A DNA stretch of 64,000 bases from the NCBI GenBank assembly GCA_030015575.1, contig CM057338.1, positions 629,540,189 through 629,604,188 of the forward strand, given 5' to 3'. This DNA is from Agapanthus africanus (Eukaryota > Streptophyta > Magnoliopsida > Asparagales > Amaryllidaceae). Shown in pieces: positions 43,812 through 56,168 of the stretch. The notes under the pieces were generated by a model. The model made no database searches. It saw nothing but the letters and a program-made list of their open reading frames with translations, and was not told the origin of the DNA. The position numbers and the translations under genes were made by a program. Within the stretch, counting starts at the first letter, position 1, and each line of letters opens with the position of its first letter.

Positions 43812-46800
43812 TCAAGGCTAATTATTGCGATGTCGCATACTCACAGCCCGTGTGATACCGAACATCCAACTCCTGTACTAGTCAGTCTCACAAAGCCTGT
43901 TTGCGAAACTATTGCGTTCGAGGAATAGCCTCAGCGAGTGGATCCGCTTTGTTGTTTCTTTCCATATCTCTCTATATCTCATGTTCGCGGAGAAACCCAT
44001 CTCCCGAAATGAGCAATACCTGTCTTAGAATGTGTTTGGATGTCTGATGGGACATAGCTCATAAATGAACTCCAAATCCAAACTTCTTAGACTGTATCGT
44101 CAACTGAACTTAATCAGTATCCTGCGCGCCATGCCTCCCTCAGTATTGCCTTGGACCACCTGTCCAAAATACTGCCCCTCATCAGAAGGAAAACTATAAC
44201 TCTGACAACCTCCTTGTCGTCCATGTCACCTTGGAAGCCTGGAATGATAACTGTCTCCTGAATGAGGCTGTCATTATCATATCGCTAGAACATCCACTTA
44301 TGTTCTAAAACTGCTTCCGTTTGTTTCTCCAGGATTGGATTAATGTCAACTTATTGCATCTAGTGCAAGAACAACATCTGGTGTGGTACTTGACATCTCA
44401 CGATTGACTCAATTGCCTGAGCAAGTGATCTGCCAATCATGCCCGTCCCTCTCCCCTTTAGTCTGTAAGACACCTTTGGAGAGGGTGACTCCATTACCTG
44501 CAGGTACACTACCGTGCCAGGAGTCGTCCATCCTAAATACTCTTAGAATGCTGTCAAGTACCCTGATTGGGAAACCACCCAAATCTAGATCTAAAACCAT
44601 AGATCTAGTAACCAGCATGTCGGATATAAAATCCATTTCCTTTGTGGAGAAACAACTGTGTGACGACCAAAGTATAACCGATCGTAGTGTAGGAGTTTCT
44701 TTTCCTACTCTGTGTATATCATCCAAATACCAGGATATCACACCCTACTACCTTCTCAACAGATCCATCCCCTATTCTGATGAAGTCAAACCCATGACTG
44801 TCATGTCAGAAATAGATGATCTATCTCCGCTATATCTGCTCTAGTCTATAAATAGACATAAGCTACCTGTCCACCAATGCTTCCGCTGCTCCCACTGACT
44901 ACGACAACCCTCTGGCAGAGTCATATAGACGTACACTTCTAAAACTAGTTTAGAATGACGCTATACTCATCCTCCCGCCGGGTCTCGCAGCCTGGAACAA
45001 CAGCAATGGTAATTGTGGGTAAACAAGAACTTCCCTGTCACCGTCCTTGAGGCTACCGTAGTACCTCTCGGGTGCCTGAAGTTACCCACCTTATCTGCGG
45101 AGTGGCCAATGGAATGTCAATCCAGATTGAATCTTTAGGTTTCTTATCAAATCTTCAGTAATCGTTTGTGGTTCTGGAATCACTTCCAGTTCTACCATAC
45201 TCCCACTACTGTTTTCTGAAAAAATCCATTTTTAATAAAACTGTGGCGAGTCTAGAACAATATTGCTATTGTTCATCCAGATGGTAGAAAATCAACCCGC
45301 GTCATAACCTGGGTCAACCCACAAACAGCCATTACAGAAACGTGCCTTGAGTTATCCAGTGTCTGGTTTTAATCATAAACCGGACAACTCCCCGTACCTT
45401 AACATCGTTAAGATATGAACTGTTCTATATCCAATATAAAAACAGAGGCACTGATTTAATTGAACCAGATTCAAATCATGCAGCTGTCCCCAGCGCATGT
45501 CAACTAAATGGAAGAAGGCCGATCAGCGTTACTCAACTTAGGAATACTTCCAATTATGAGTAACCTGAAAGAGAAGCAAGATCTCTTTATCATTACTATC
45601 AACTGAATACCATACACAAGTATCTACATCTTCGATCTCTTTGAAGAATCCCGATACTTGCTATACCTGGTTCTCTACTCTATTCAAATACCAATAACTT
45701 CTCCAAATTCGGACCCTGTGTTTCCACGAAACACTTGTCTAAAAACTAGAGAAGTCATAAGTAAACTGAATGTAGTACGAGGACCAACCCCTCTGTCCCG
45801 ATGGACCCTGGACAACATACAATACTTTGTATAAGTCCCTTGAGTCTGATAACTCATTCACTGTGTGTCGTAGGTCGAAAACTGTACTTATGGTTAAGAA
45901 GAATTACACCGCTGTTTAATGCTCCTTACCTAACCATCCACTGATATAGGTAAATGTCGTAGACATAATTTCAGAAAGGTATATCTCACTCTATGAAAAT
46001 AGACGTACAGATATATCAATTTGAAATTGGTGCATAACAGCGGATATTCAAAACCAAATATTTGCCGACCGGCAAACAGCCCAGGTGATTTCCTCAAATA
46101 TCACCGATTACAACGAATCCCGATATAATGAGGATAATCACCCAATTCCCAATAACTTACTCCCACTCATCATCTATAAAACCATACAGATGTGAGAATC
46201 GTACCTGGTAAATACATACCCTGGAGTAAGTATCTAATCGGGAAATCAGTTTTCCTTTAACATTACACAGTGAAACTGAAACATTGAAATGTTTCGTGGG
46301 GTATCCCGGTATTCATAGTAATGCCTCTTCCATTATCCAGATTCACAACTACAACCGTATAATTCATTGCCATCTCTCCACATCCCTTCATATGTCTTTA
46401 GTCATTACCTTCTGCACACCCCTTTATGCCAAATGGTTTTCTTCCTTCCCTACCGTTCGGCACCAGCCTATGGTTTGGAAGAAGACTATCCAATAAGCAT
46501 AATGGGTGTACTGTCCCAATCCTAGGAACACTCGCAATGAGAGAGGGTGAAGATAAAAGACAACCGAATAAACCTTATTCCTATTTCTCCTGAACCAGAA
46601 TCCATCCCCGAACTGGAACAAGTTCCATTCGAGTTCGTATATAACCATACGATGGAGTATCCAAATAAACTGTGGATCTTCGTAGTGATACGGAGTGTCC
46701 TGGAGAAATACAAAGGTGATGTGGGAGTGGTAACGAAATATTTGGTTTGGTCGTGAATATCTGTTGCAATTTACTTTGCCCTCTTACTAATCCCTTGCTT

Positions 46801-47223
46801 TGTCTGAACTTAATACCTTCTGCACACCATCGTTATGCTAATTGGTTTTCTTCATTCCCTACCGGTCGGCACCAGCCTAAGGTTTGGAAGAAGACAATCC
46901 AATTTGCGTAATAGGTGTACTACCCCTAAACCAAGGAGTACTCGTAACCTGAGAGAGGGTAAAAGGAAAAGACAACTGAATAATCCTATCCGTTTTCTCC
47001 AGAACCGGAAACCATCCTCGAATTCCTTCGAGTTCGTATCTAACCATACGATGGTTTTGTCCAATGGAAGTGGACGTTCGCAGTAATACGGGGTGTCCTG
47101 GAGAAAAGGGTAAAAGTAGGAGTGGCAATGAGGTCTGCAACTCTGACAATCCAAAAACCAGTGTTAAGAAGGTTCGGTCAACTTGGTCACTGAGTCAAAG
47201 TCTTAGGGTCGGGTCAATGGTCG
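43812..47223 (-). pseudogene. CopD-minus decayed gag-pol
   Basis: The minus strand keeps a recognisable RT stretch (44409-44741) with YLDDIH in place of YVDDIL, followed by a heavily substituted but collinear RT C-terminus. The linker (45110-45290) and integrase-like pieces are more broken. The Gag region (46403-47160) carries a diverged direct duplication. 43797-45958 matches CopG 1-1855 in reverse, with the same YLDD change and other shared changes, so the decay predates the spread of the family. There is no continuous coding frame. Confidence 0.8.
46403..47130. repeat. Diverged direct duplication in CopD-minus Gag region
   Basis: 46403-46745 and 46812-47130 are two related copies. Shared landmarks are ACCTTCTGCACACC, CGGCACCAGCCTA, GAGAGAGGGT and GTGTCCTGGAGAAA, spaced about 409 bp apart. 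CopA and CopC do not have the second copy. Confidence 0.75.
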
Positions 47224-47523
47224 CTGCCAAAGAGAGAGAGAAAAGAAACACTCAGCGTGCACTCTAACCTAGATCAGAATGGTTACCAATTTATCTAATC
47301 TGGAAACCTCCCACTGTACCTCAAATTCTCCTCCAAACCTGAAAGAAGAATTAGTCGGGGTCACCCGAGGAGTAAACCAACTCATCAGTGGGAATCGGGA
47401 TCCAACTCTCATCGCATGACAACGTGACGGAATCCGCTCACGGTATCACACTCCAGAAGGTATGCGCATATCTGGCAAGTTTCAGTACTTTTGAAACTCC
47501 CGTTGTGATTTTTGCCCCATGCT

Positions 47524-47733
47524 CTTATGACCTTGGCGAAGGTCAACAAATCATAAGTCACATGTCAAGTTCTACCCGTCATTATCCAGGTTAATTTGAA
47601 TCCACCCGTACAAGCCCTTGACGAAGGTCAACAAGGCTGTACGACTGTCCCAAACCAACGCATCTATCTATGCAGCAGAAAGGTAACAAGCAGCTACCAT
47701 ACACTATGCCTTGACGAAGGTCAACAAACATAG
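47524..47733 (-). ncRNA. CopD-minus triple leader hairpin module
   Basis: On the minus strand the units are 47704-47733 (CTATG/CATAG), 47607-47643 (CGTACAGCC with GGCTTGTACG) and 47524-47557 (CTTATGA/TCATAAG). The core is TTGACCTTCGTCAAGG, or GCCAAGG in the third unit. Confidence 0.6.
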
Positions 47734-49232
47734 CATGAATACTACGTGCTACCCGTCTGAAACGACGGAGGGCTACGAATGGTTTCTGGCGAAAACCTTT
47801 AACGTAAAGAACTTGATATCGTTGAAGGAACTGATAGCTTTTTAGAAAATATAGTGACGAAAACCTTTACTAAAGAGGTCACTCCCGGTGAAGGGATCTC
47901 GGCTCTTTCCCCGTAGAATGAGGTGCAGGATATTCCAACTGAATACCACGGTGCAAAGCAAAAGTAATCGGCTATAGTGAAGTTAATGCCCTGACGCAAA
48001 CTTCTGTCCAAGGGGTCACTCCCGGTGAAGGGATCTCGGCCCTTGCCTCGTCGACTGAGGAGCAGGATATTCCAAATGAATACCACGATGCAAAACAGAA
48101 ATGAACGTCCTTGCAATAACAGCTTTTTGAAAAGTGTTCCAACAACATCAGATTAGGTTTGTTTTAACTTGCATTGATCCGAATCAACGCAGTCCCATCA
48201 ATTGATCACACCACAAAGAACGAAAATATACTGACGTACGTATATGCCATCCGCATTCGCCACTGGGTCCCGTCATTACCCGTTAGGTTAGCTAACTAAC
48301 GACAGAGCGGGGACTGGACTAGCGCGGATGCAAAACATATACAACATCTGATTAATATATATACCAATATATTATATTCGCTCAAGGCGTGAATAAAATG
48401 CAACATCACAGAGAATGAACAGCATCACAGAAACAATACAGATATCTGGGATCCCCGGGTTTCACAGAGCCGCTGAAACCCGACGTTCCCCTGGTCGTGT
48501 GGATAGCCTGTGCAATGAAAACCTAGACCCCTACGGGCGCGGCAAGTCACCCGCCAAAACCTGAAGCGAGGCAGCCCCCTTCAGCACCGTGAATGGACCA
48601 CCCAGCACTTCACGGAATCCGGTCACTTGGGCACCCCTCCTGGGTCAACCTGTACCCCCTACGAGTGCGGCGAATAGTCCGCCAATCCTGGAGTGAAGCC
48701 CCCTCCGTCCCAATGCCATGAGATGCGGGCTTGTTGCCCTCCAGAACCCGGCTATCCGTGCACCCCTCCGCGGGGCAATCCTAGTACAGAAAGTAAAATA
48801 TACACACACCGGGTACATCGACCGCAACCAGGTCGTGCCCCAAAAGAATAATACAAACAGGCAGTGACGGCAGTCCACATGTCGGACGCTCGCCCCGCAA
48901 TATCAAATGTACATTATACAACCACAACTGTACTAGCATTGCATCCAGGCTATCCCACGACCGATCCGCAACATCACAGCAAATACATAGAACATCAACG
49001 TGAAAGTCACGTTCGCAAATCCGTCTAACCGGGCTATAGCAGTTAGACCGGATTTACCGATCGAGTGACATTCACGGTCGCAGATATAATGTAAATACTG
49101 TGAAAAATGTGTTTAAAAAATTTCCGATTGATCAAACAATTAACAAGTGGGCCCCAAAGAAAACTGTAGCACTCACAGAAACAATTGGCCCAACTTTAAT
49201 ATTCCAAAACCCATATTTTAAGCCCAGAAGGC

Positions 49233-49351
49233 CTCTGTAAAAAATTGGTGAAGTGATGTGAATAGTGCGCGGCGGAAGGGCCGCACAAATGGGGTTTTCG
49301 CGGCGGTTCCGCGCTCCAACTGTGGATTCACTTCATCGAATTTTTACAGAG
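49233..49351 (-). ncRNA. CopD-minus leader stem-loop with GC-rich tip
   Basis: Outer arms CTCTGTAAAAA-TT and AATTTTTACAGAG pair over 13 bases with one bulge; inner TGAAGTGA pairs with TCACTTCA. The tip is GC-rich. It is 164 nt after the primer site on the minus strand. Confidence 0.65.
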
Positions 49352-49514
49352 CTCTTATATTTTCCAGTACATCAATATTTTACAACCTGAAAAATTTTTA
49401 GACTTCAAAAAATTTCAACAGAAACTGATGTGAAGGAAAAATACGGTTTTTGGAATTTTGGTCGATCGGAACTGAAAAACACATCAAACGAAGCTAGACG
49501 AAGTTAATGGCTAG

Positions 49515-49526
49515 GCTCTGATACCA
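49515..49526 (-). other. CopD-minus primer binding site
   Basis: GCTCTGATACCA on the plus strand, the reverse complement of TGGTATCAGAGC, one base from the 5' LTR. Confidence 0.92.
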
Positions 49527-49527
49527 C

Positions 49528-51763
49528 TGTAAGTGCACGGCGGCGCCCCGGCCGTCAATCCGACGCCGGAATGCGGAAACGGTGATAAACTTAAATTTTT
49601 GCGGACTTTGCAAACCGGCACCACCGCGCACTAAACTCCGGATCGTAACCATTAACAAGTCTACGCTACAATAAGAAAGGGAAGAGATGTATACCGACGA
49701 TCCAAGTCCTCCGGTCTTCATCTCCACTCCGATCTCCTCGCGGGATCTCCGTCCGTCTCCTCCTCGTCGGAAAAGGCACCACGAAGCCGGGTACTTTTAC
49801 GGGCTCCCGCCTCTATACCGAGGCAACTCGCGCATGAAGCCGGCAACTCGACATGCCCAAGGCTCGCTGTAGGATGTGTAGGGTTTATGTCTCATTGGGG
49901 TTTTGGTTGCCTTTTGAAGATGGAGGAATGAAGGTATGAAAAATGGTGCTTTCATTTTTCTTGGCATGAAAAGAGATCAAGAATGAAAAACACTCTCAAG
50001 GATGAAGCTCTCTCCTTCTCTTTTCTTCTTCTCACTCAACCATGAAAAAACTTATGAACTTAGAAAATGGAGGAGGAAAGAATATGAAGCAATAAGGGAG
50101 GTGAGTGTAGGAGATGAGAAGAGGTGACCACATCAAGGGACAAAGAAACATACAACCATGCCTTTCACTATTAAACCCATACCCTCACTTTATCACAATC
50201 AAATCTCATAAAGCAAAAGCATGGTTGAAAAGAAAATGATAGCTATCATAATCAAACATTTACAAGAAACCCCCTCCACAAATGTTATTTGCACAATTGC
50301 AAATAACCCCCTCCATCGGAAAAGTCCGGCCGGGAAAGAACAAAGGAAAACCGGCCGGAACGGAATGCAAACTGGCAACTCCAGAAAACTGGTCCCGTAA
50401 TAAATTACAGGAAAACCCCAACACTGTGCATACACACCCGCATCTGTATTCCGTCCGGATACAAAAGCAATGAGACAAAATCTACACTGTACTAAACTAG
50501 GACCGGCTTAAACCAAAGCCGGCTAGTAATATCCGTTCGATCCTGATCCGTGCAATACCGCACGTATCTGATCGAACCCTGCCATATACCTATACGGCTA
50601 CTAGTACAAACCGTCCGATCCTGATCCGTGCAATACCGCACGTATCTGATCGGACCCTGCCATATCTCCATACGGCCTCTACAGCGTTTCGCCCGAAAGC
50701 TGAGTAACAGAAAGTGTGGTGGACTCTAAAGACTCGTCAATACTATGGCTGTGGATTTAACCACTAGCACGTCAGAGGTATAAGCCAATACGTAACGGGC
50801 CACCAGCTATTGACTAAAAGGGACGTCGATGAGCGAACTCATCCTGACACCCTACTGAGCCTGTCAGTGACAATATCCGTGCAGTCCGGTCCGTTCGTCT
50901 ATGAGTATCGCATGGCGGGCCTAGGGGGTTGGTAAAAGTCAGACCCCCAAAAGCGGTACAAGTCGTGTCGGAGCGTAGCCCAGAACACCCTGAGATACTA
51001 CTGGAATACCTACCAGTAAATCTCCTTGTCTTGGCCAAGGACTTTGTGTAATGGCTCTCCTAGACACAGCACGACCTCACCCCCAATACCGGGAGAGACG
51101 AACCCCTGAAGATACGCTCACTGCCTCCATGTGGCTCGGGACTGTACCCAACTAAAACCTGTTTGCACGACTCCTTTGAGCCGTGGTAGGGTAGTAATCA
51201 AAGTACAGTGGGAACTCACACGAGACAAATGACGATCCCCAGGTCGATGAACTAACCTGCACACATGTCACCAGGGAACTGCCATCTGACGTCTGGTATA
51301 TGACCAACTAGCATGTTCCCGGCGAGTCCTGTCCGGTGTACTCATAACCCAATGAGCATCTGTATACATCTTAGGTGATCCAACTGACACCAGTGGCTTG
51401 TGAGACCGGCCACCGCCCCTCGTCGGGGTCTCGACTGTATACACTAGTCTACTAATGGAGTATCGATGCCCGGTCTCGAAACTCCCACGACTAGGGACCT
51501 TTTAAGGATATGCTTGTAGACCCCAGCTCCCACTTATATGATCGCCCTCATACTGCTGGTGGTCAAGCAAGAATCCTAGGGGCTCTATCAACGTGTAATA
51601 GCGACGTGTCAGGTCACCTAAAGCAGTACACGATGATAAAGGTAAACCAGATAGCATACTATCATCTCGAGTAAGACTGTCCTACCGGGATAGGTCCTCC
51701 CTCAATCATTACAATCACGTACCTGTGACCTAATAATTGACTCTGAGGGCACTATCTCCAACA
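49528..51763 (-). repeat. CopD-minus 5' LTR (right)
   Basis: 2236 bp, nearly identical to the left LTR. The two-unit repeat is at 50524-50681. It is followed by ATGTG. Confidence 0.93.
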
Positions 51764-51768
51764 ATGTG

Positions 51769-51809
51769 ATGCTTCAAAACTCTACCTAGGGTGCTAGGCA
51801 AACCTTTCA
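51769..51809 (+). repeat. CopC 5' LTR, last 41 bp
   Basis: Continues the CopC LTR after CopD-minus and ends CTTTCA, as the 3' LTR does at 60347. Confidence 0.9.
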
Positions 51810-51810
51810 T

Positions 51811-51822
51811 TGGTATCAGAGC
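51811..51822 (+). other. CopC primer binding site
   Basis: TGGTATCAGAGC, one base after the LTR end. It is now about 10 kb from most of its own LTR because of CopD-minus. Confidence 0.92.
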
Positions 51823-51966
51823 CGACCTAGAACACAAGGCGATGCTTTTACGAAGTAAAAATCCCGATCGGAAAAAAATACGACATTTTAGGACCCTCTC
51901 TGGACAAATTTTAAAATTTGACATTTTTCATGATTAAAAATACTTAAAAAATACAGCAGGTAATTA

Positions 51967-52097
51967 TAAGAATAACAGTGAAATTCGATGACCGAAAGAG
52001 CATAAACCGCCGCGGAACCGCCGCATTTCCTGGCTTAGGCCGCGGTTCCGCGGCCGTACAGAGGCATCATTGGATAATTTTTCTACTGTAATTCTTA
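51967..52097 (+). ncRNA. CopC leader stem-loop with GC-rich tip
   Basis: Outer arms TAAGAAT/ATTCTTA and ACAGT/ACTGT, then AAATT/AATTT, enclose CCGCGGAACC and GGTTCCGCGG, which pair with each other. It starts 145 nt after the primer site. Confidence 0.65.
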
Positions 52098-53660
52098 TAT
52101 ATTCTTGTACAGTGTTTTAGGTATGTTTAATCTGAAAATAGCACTGTATTTTCTGGAGATGGTTTTGGACGCGTAGATTCGATCGGAATTTTCATTTCGT
52201 TGCTTTTCCGGGTAAATTAGAAAGTATTGATGTGTTTGAATGAGTATCATTTGCTCACTATTCACGGGGTTTAAATACTTTGGAGATACGTGCAAGTCTT
52301 TTTGTGGTGGACCCTCTAGAAGACAACAAACCTTAACTCGATTATATGACCGTCTTGAACTGCCCATTGAACCTTAAGGTTTGGGGCAGTACGGCGTGCC
52401 ACATGTGACGCGTTGGCTTGACCCTTCTACGGCTGGACCGCTACTACTGTGTCACACTTCGGATTTTTAAACCCTGCTCAAGTGTTGAGCTTTAGTGAAT
52501 CTTGGGTACTTGATCGTTCGTTCGAAAACTTTAATACTGTCTGTTTATCTGGAATGTGATACAATATGTGGAATTCATATAGTTTAGGCATGAAATACGA
52601 AATATGTGATATTTCGCATTTATGATGTCTAAAGAGAATGTGTATTCCAAATATTGTAATTTTACACTTTCTTTTCTGTGACCGTAAGTGTAGTATGTTC
52701 GATATCGCCGGTTTCGTTGTTATACATCAACGACAATTGGGGTTTGCATACTTACTTACGTTGATGATATGAGATATTATGTGTTGCTGAGATATGATGT
52801 GCAGGATTGTCGCGATTGAATAGCCGGGTTTTTTTTATGTGAGATGAGAGTTTTATATTTTCATTCATGTAAATTCAAATGTAATGTAATATTCTTTTAT
52901 TTGGGGCACTTCCGGGTTGAGGTTGCGTCACCAGTGTTGTATATTATTTACTTTTCCGCATTAGGATGGATCCAAGGAGGGGAGCACAGGTGACCGGGTT
53001 CTGGGGTTCAGTGGAAGGCCATCTCGAGGAGTCGAGACCAGGTCTCCTAAACTCCTGAATTGGCAGGGTCACTTGCCGCTCTTGTAGGGGTCCAGGGTGT
53101 GGGCTTGGCTATTCATCGCGACTGTGGAATCCGTATTTTCTATTCTGGCTAAATACTAAATACGGACGTCCTAGTATATCCCACGTTATATCTATGTTTC
53201 TGCTGCCCGTGTTCTGTGATATCTGAGACGAATGACATATTATATATATGATATATAGTAGACGTTGCTTATGTTTTACACCCGCGCTAGTCCCGTCCCG
53301 GTATGCCGTTAGTTAAGTAACCTAACGGTGCATAACGGAACATTGCGGCGAATGCGGATGGTATAAGCGTACGTGTTATTTTCGTTTCTTTTATGTGATT
53401 GGCTTAAGGACTTAAATGATGGGATTACATTAATGTGATTAATGTAAAGAAAATAAACCTAAAAAGATGTTGTAGAATCGGATTTAAAAACTACTCGGCT
53501 ATTTATGAAAAAGCAATATTTCAAAACTGCGGAGCTTAAGCTACTCCTTTTGAAAACCATTTGATTCTACAACGATATCAAGCTCAAAGCGTTAAAGATT
53601 TTCTTAAAAATCATCCGCAACCCTCCGTCATTTTAGGAAGTAGAGTACTTAGTATTCGTG

Positions 53661-53867
53661 CTACGTTTGTTGACCTTAGCCAAGGCGTAGTGTACGGTAG
53701 CTAAGTGATGTCTTCCTACAAATGCATATGATGCAGATTAATTAGGACGGGCATATGACTTTGTTGACCTTAGCCAAGGGTCATGTGAACGGGTCTAATT
53801 AATCAAGAAATGACGGGTTGAGCTTGACTAGTTCTCGTGATTTGTTGACCTTAGCCAAGGTCACGAG
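53661..53867 (+). ncRNA. CopC triple leader hairpin module
   Basis: 53661-53690 (stem CTACG/CGTAG), 53752-53787 (CATATGAC/GTCATGTG) and 53834-53867 (CTCGTGA/TCACGAG). All enclose TTGTTGACCTTAGCCAAGG, identical in the three. The stems differ in sequence while remaining paired. Confidence 0.65.
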
Positions 53868-54308
53868 TATAAGGGGTAAAAACCACATCGGGAATTTCAA
53901 TAGTTGAAATTTGCAATGAGATTGCATACCTTCTATATGATGGTTGGATCTCGATCCCACTATAGGCAATAGTTGCTCCTAGGAGAGTTTTACAGTTTAC
54001 AATTAGCTAACTCATTAGGTGTCTAGAAAGGTGTTAACGGGGCTCCGCCTCTGGGAAAACGAGGTTTACTTTAATTAGGTCCGTGCGAAAGCACGGGGAA
54101 CCTCCCTCAAGTACCGACACTGGCCTGGCTGAACGGTTAGCGAAGTTGTAGACTGTAATTAATCCTGGCTAGTTTTTCTTTTTAAGGTTTGAAAGAAAAA
54201 CTCGATAAAAGCAGTGGGAAACATCGATTAGACAAGATAATACCAATCTGATCTATGCAAGAGCTTTCGCTGAGTGTATTCTTTTCTCTCTCTTAATGGC
54301 AGATACCC

Positions 54309-56159
54309 ATGACTGGACTCAAGCTTTTACTAGATAAAAACAAACTGAATGGGACCAACTATAAAGACTGGCTGAGGAATCTGAAAATCGCCTTGACTTA
54401 TGATAAAGTATCATATGTCCTCACGGCTTCAGCCCCGCCCGTCCCAGGTCCAAAATCCTAAGTTGCGGACATTGAAGTCCGCAAGACATGGGACGCTGAC
54501 TGTGCCACGGCAAAATGCCTCGCGCTTGCGTCGATGGATAACACACATCAAAAGCAGCACGAGGATATGGACATTCACGGTATATTGCTCCATACAAAGG
54601 AGTTGTATGGAGAGCAATCCCGCGTATTACGATACGAAGCATCAAAGAAATTGTTTCAGATGCGAATGGCCCCTGGCACACCAGTAGGAGACCATGTTCT
54701 GAAGATGATAGCTCTTATAGAAGAGCTTGAGGACCTTGGATGGATGATGGACAATGAACAATATATAGATATTATTCTGCAGTCCCTTCCCTCCACCTTT
54801 GCTCAGTTCATAGTGAACTTCAACATGCATGGCATGGAGAAGGAACTCCCTGAACTCCTTAACATGTTAAGGAGTGCAGAGAGCACTATGAAGTCCGCAA
54901 GAACTCCCGTTATGACTGTTGGACAATCTTCTTCTTCTCGCCCGAAAGCTAAGGCCAAGGGAAAGAAGAAGAAGAAGCCCACCAATCCTAAAAGAAGAGT
55001 TAAAAAGGTGAAGGGAAAGGAAAAGTCCAAGGCTGGAGACTCGGGGAAGGGCGAATGTTTTCATTGCCACAAGACAGGACATTGGAAGCGCAACTGCACG
55101 GAGTACTTAAGTCTCAAGAAGAAGCATGCTCATGCTTCTGCTTCAGGTGCGTTTGTGACAGAAAACTGTTTTTCAAAAAACACTGCTTCTTGGGTATTAG
55201 ATACCGGTTCAGGTTCTCACATTTGCAATTCTATGCAGGGGCTGAGAAATAGCAAGGTTTTGAAGACAGGTGACCATACTCTCCGCGTTGGAAATGGTTC
55301 CAATGTACATACAGTCGCAGTGGGAAAGTATCACTTGGGGTTGCCATCTGGATGTATTTTGGTTTTGAATCCATGTTATTTTGTACCAAGTATGCCATGT
55401 AATATAATATCCGTTTCTTTGTTGAAAAATGAAGGATATAATTTTGTATTGCAGAACAATGTTATGAACATTCACCTGAATCAAATGTTGGTTGGGTATG
55501 GTACGCTTAATAACGGAATATATGTGCTAAATCAACACACAGTTTTTAGTATACAACACACTAATAAAAGAAAACTTTCAGAATTTAATGAAGCTTTTCT
55601 TTGGCACGGTAGACTTGGTCATATTAATGAAATAAGACTAAACAAGTTACACAAAGATGGATATTTAAACTCTTTTGAATATAAATCTTATGCGACTTGC
55701 CAGTCTTGTATCAAGGGTAAAATGACCAAAACTCCGTTTACCGGACACGGAGAAAGAGCTACTCAGCTCCTAGGCCTCATACATAGTGATGTATGTGGGC
55801 CAATGTCTACACAGGCTAGAGGCGGTTTTTCATACTTCATTACATTCACTGACGATTTCTCAAGATTCGGTCATGTATTTTTATTAAAGAACAAGTCCGA
55901 AGCTTTCGAGAAATTCATTGAATATAAACAAGAAGTAGAAAAACAAACCGGCTTGAGTATCAAGATGCTTCGATCAGATCGAGGTGGTGAGTATCTCAGT
56001 ACAGAATTTGCAAACTTCCTAAAAGAGAATGGGATTCTCTCTCAGCTCACTCCCCCTTACACACCACAGCACAATGGTGTGTCAGAACGAAGGAATAGGA
56101 CCCTATTAGATATGGTCCGGTCCATGATGAGTGACGCTGAGTTACCCGTCTCGTTTTAG
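54309..56159 (+). pseudogene. CopC Gag, protease and integrase (two stop codons)
   Basis: A frame from ATG 54309 (MTGLKLLLDKN) is interrupted by TAA at 54459-54461 and ends at TAG 56157-56159, where CopA has the Trp of SFWGYA, a likely TGG-to-TAG change. The longest open part starts at 54534. Gag ends with the knuckle CFHCHKTGHWKRNC, and Gag and Pol are fused without a stop. Protease WVLDTGSGSH, integrase WHGRLGH, CQSC, HSDVCGP, RSDRGGEY and NGVSERRNRT are all intact. Apart from the two stops it is complete, which suggests recent decay. Confidence 0.9.
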
Positions 56160-56168
56160 GGGCATGCA

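Larger units (their letters stand above)
47224..49514 (-). other. CopD-minus leader
   Basis: Minus-strand leader of about 2.3 kb with the GC-tipped stem-loop 49233-49351, the triple hairpin 47524-47733 and the predicted intron 47224-47364. The block containing CACTGGCCTGGCTGAA, found in the other four leaders, is missing here, so it is not needed in cis for movement. Confidence 0.75.
41561..51763 (-). mobile_element. CopD-minus: young non-autonomous copia element, reverse orientation
   Basis: Two 2236-bp LTRs (41561-43796 and 49528-51763) differ at about 7 positions by eye (about 0.3%), the lowest divergence in the window. The internal region (5.7 kb) has a primer site and structured leader but only decayed gag-pol. 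It is nested in the CopC 5' LTR with a perfect ATGTG duplication. The recent movement of an element without working proteins implies supply in trans. Confidence 0.93.
51823..54308 (+). other. CopC untranslated leader
   Basis: About 2.5 kb. It contains the GC-tipped stem-loop 51967-52097, the triple hairpin 53661-53867, a GAAA-tetraloop hairpin CCGTGC-GAAA-GCACGG at 54081-54096, the block CCGACACTGGCCTGGCTGAA near 54113-54132, and the predicted intron 54155-54302 (GTAATT...ATGGCAG). No coding potential is seen. Confidence 0.75.

Noticed and set aside
44383-44844. 153-codon plus-strand frame in CopD-minus, with a shorter relative at 1143-1394 on the minus strand
   Set aside because: It is the antisense of the decayed RT region. 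Similarity between the two copies reflects shared element ancestry.
41561-51763. Two roughly 2.2-kb near-identical blocks as a segmental duplication or assembly artefact
   Set aside because: They are the LTR pair of CopD-minus: primer site, polypurine tract and ATGTG duplication all fit, and a few differences separate them.
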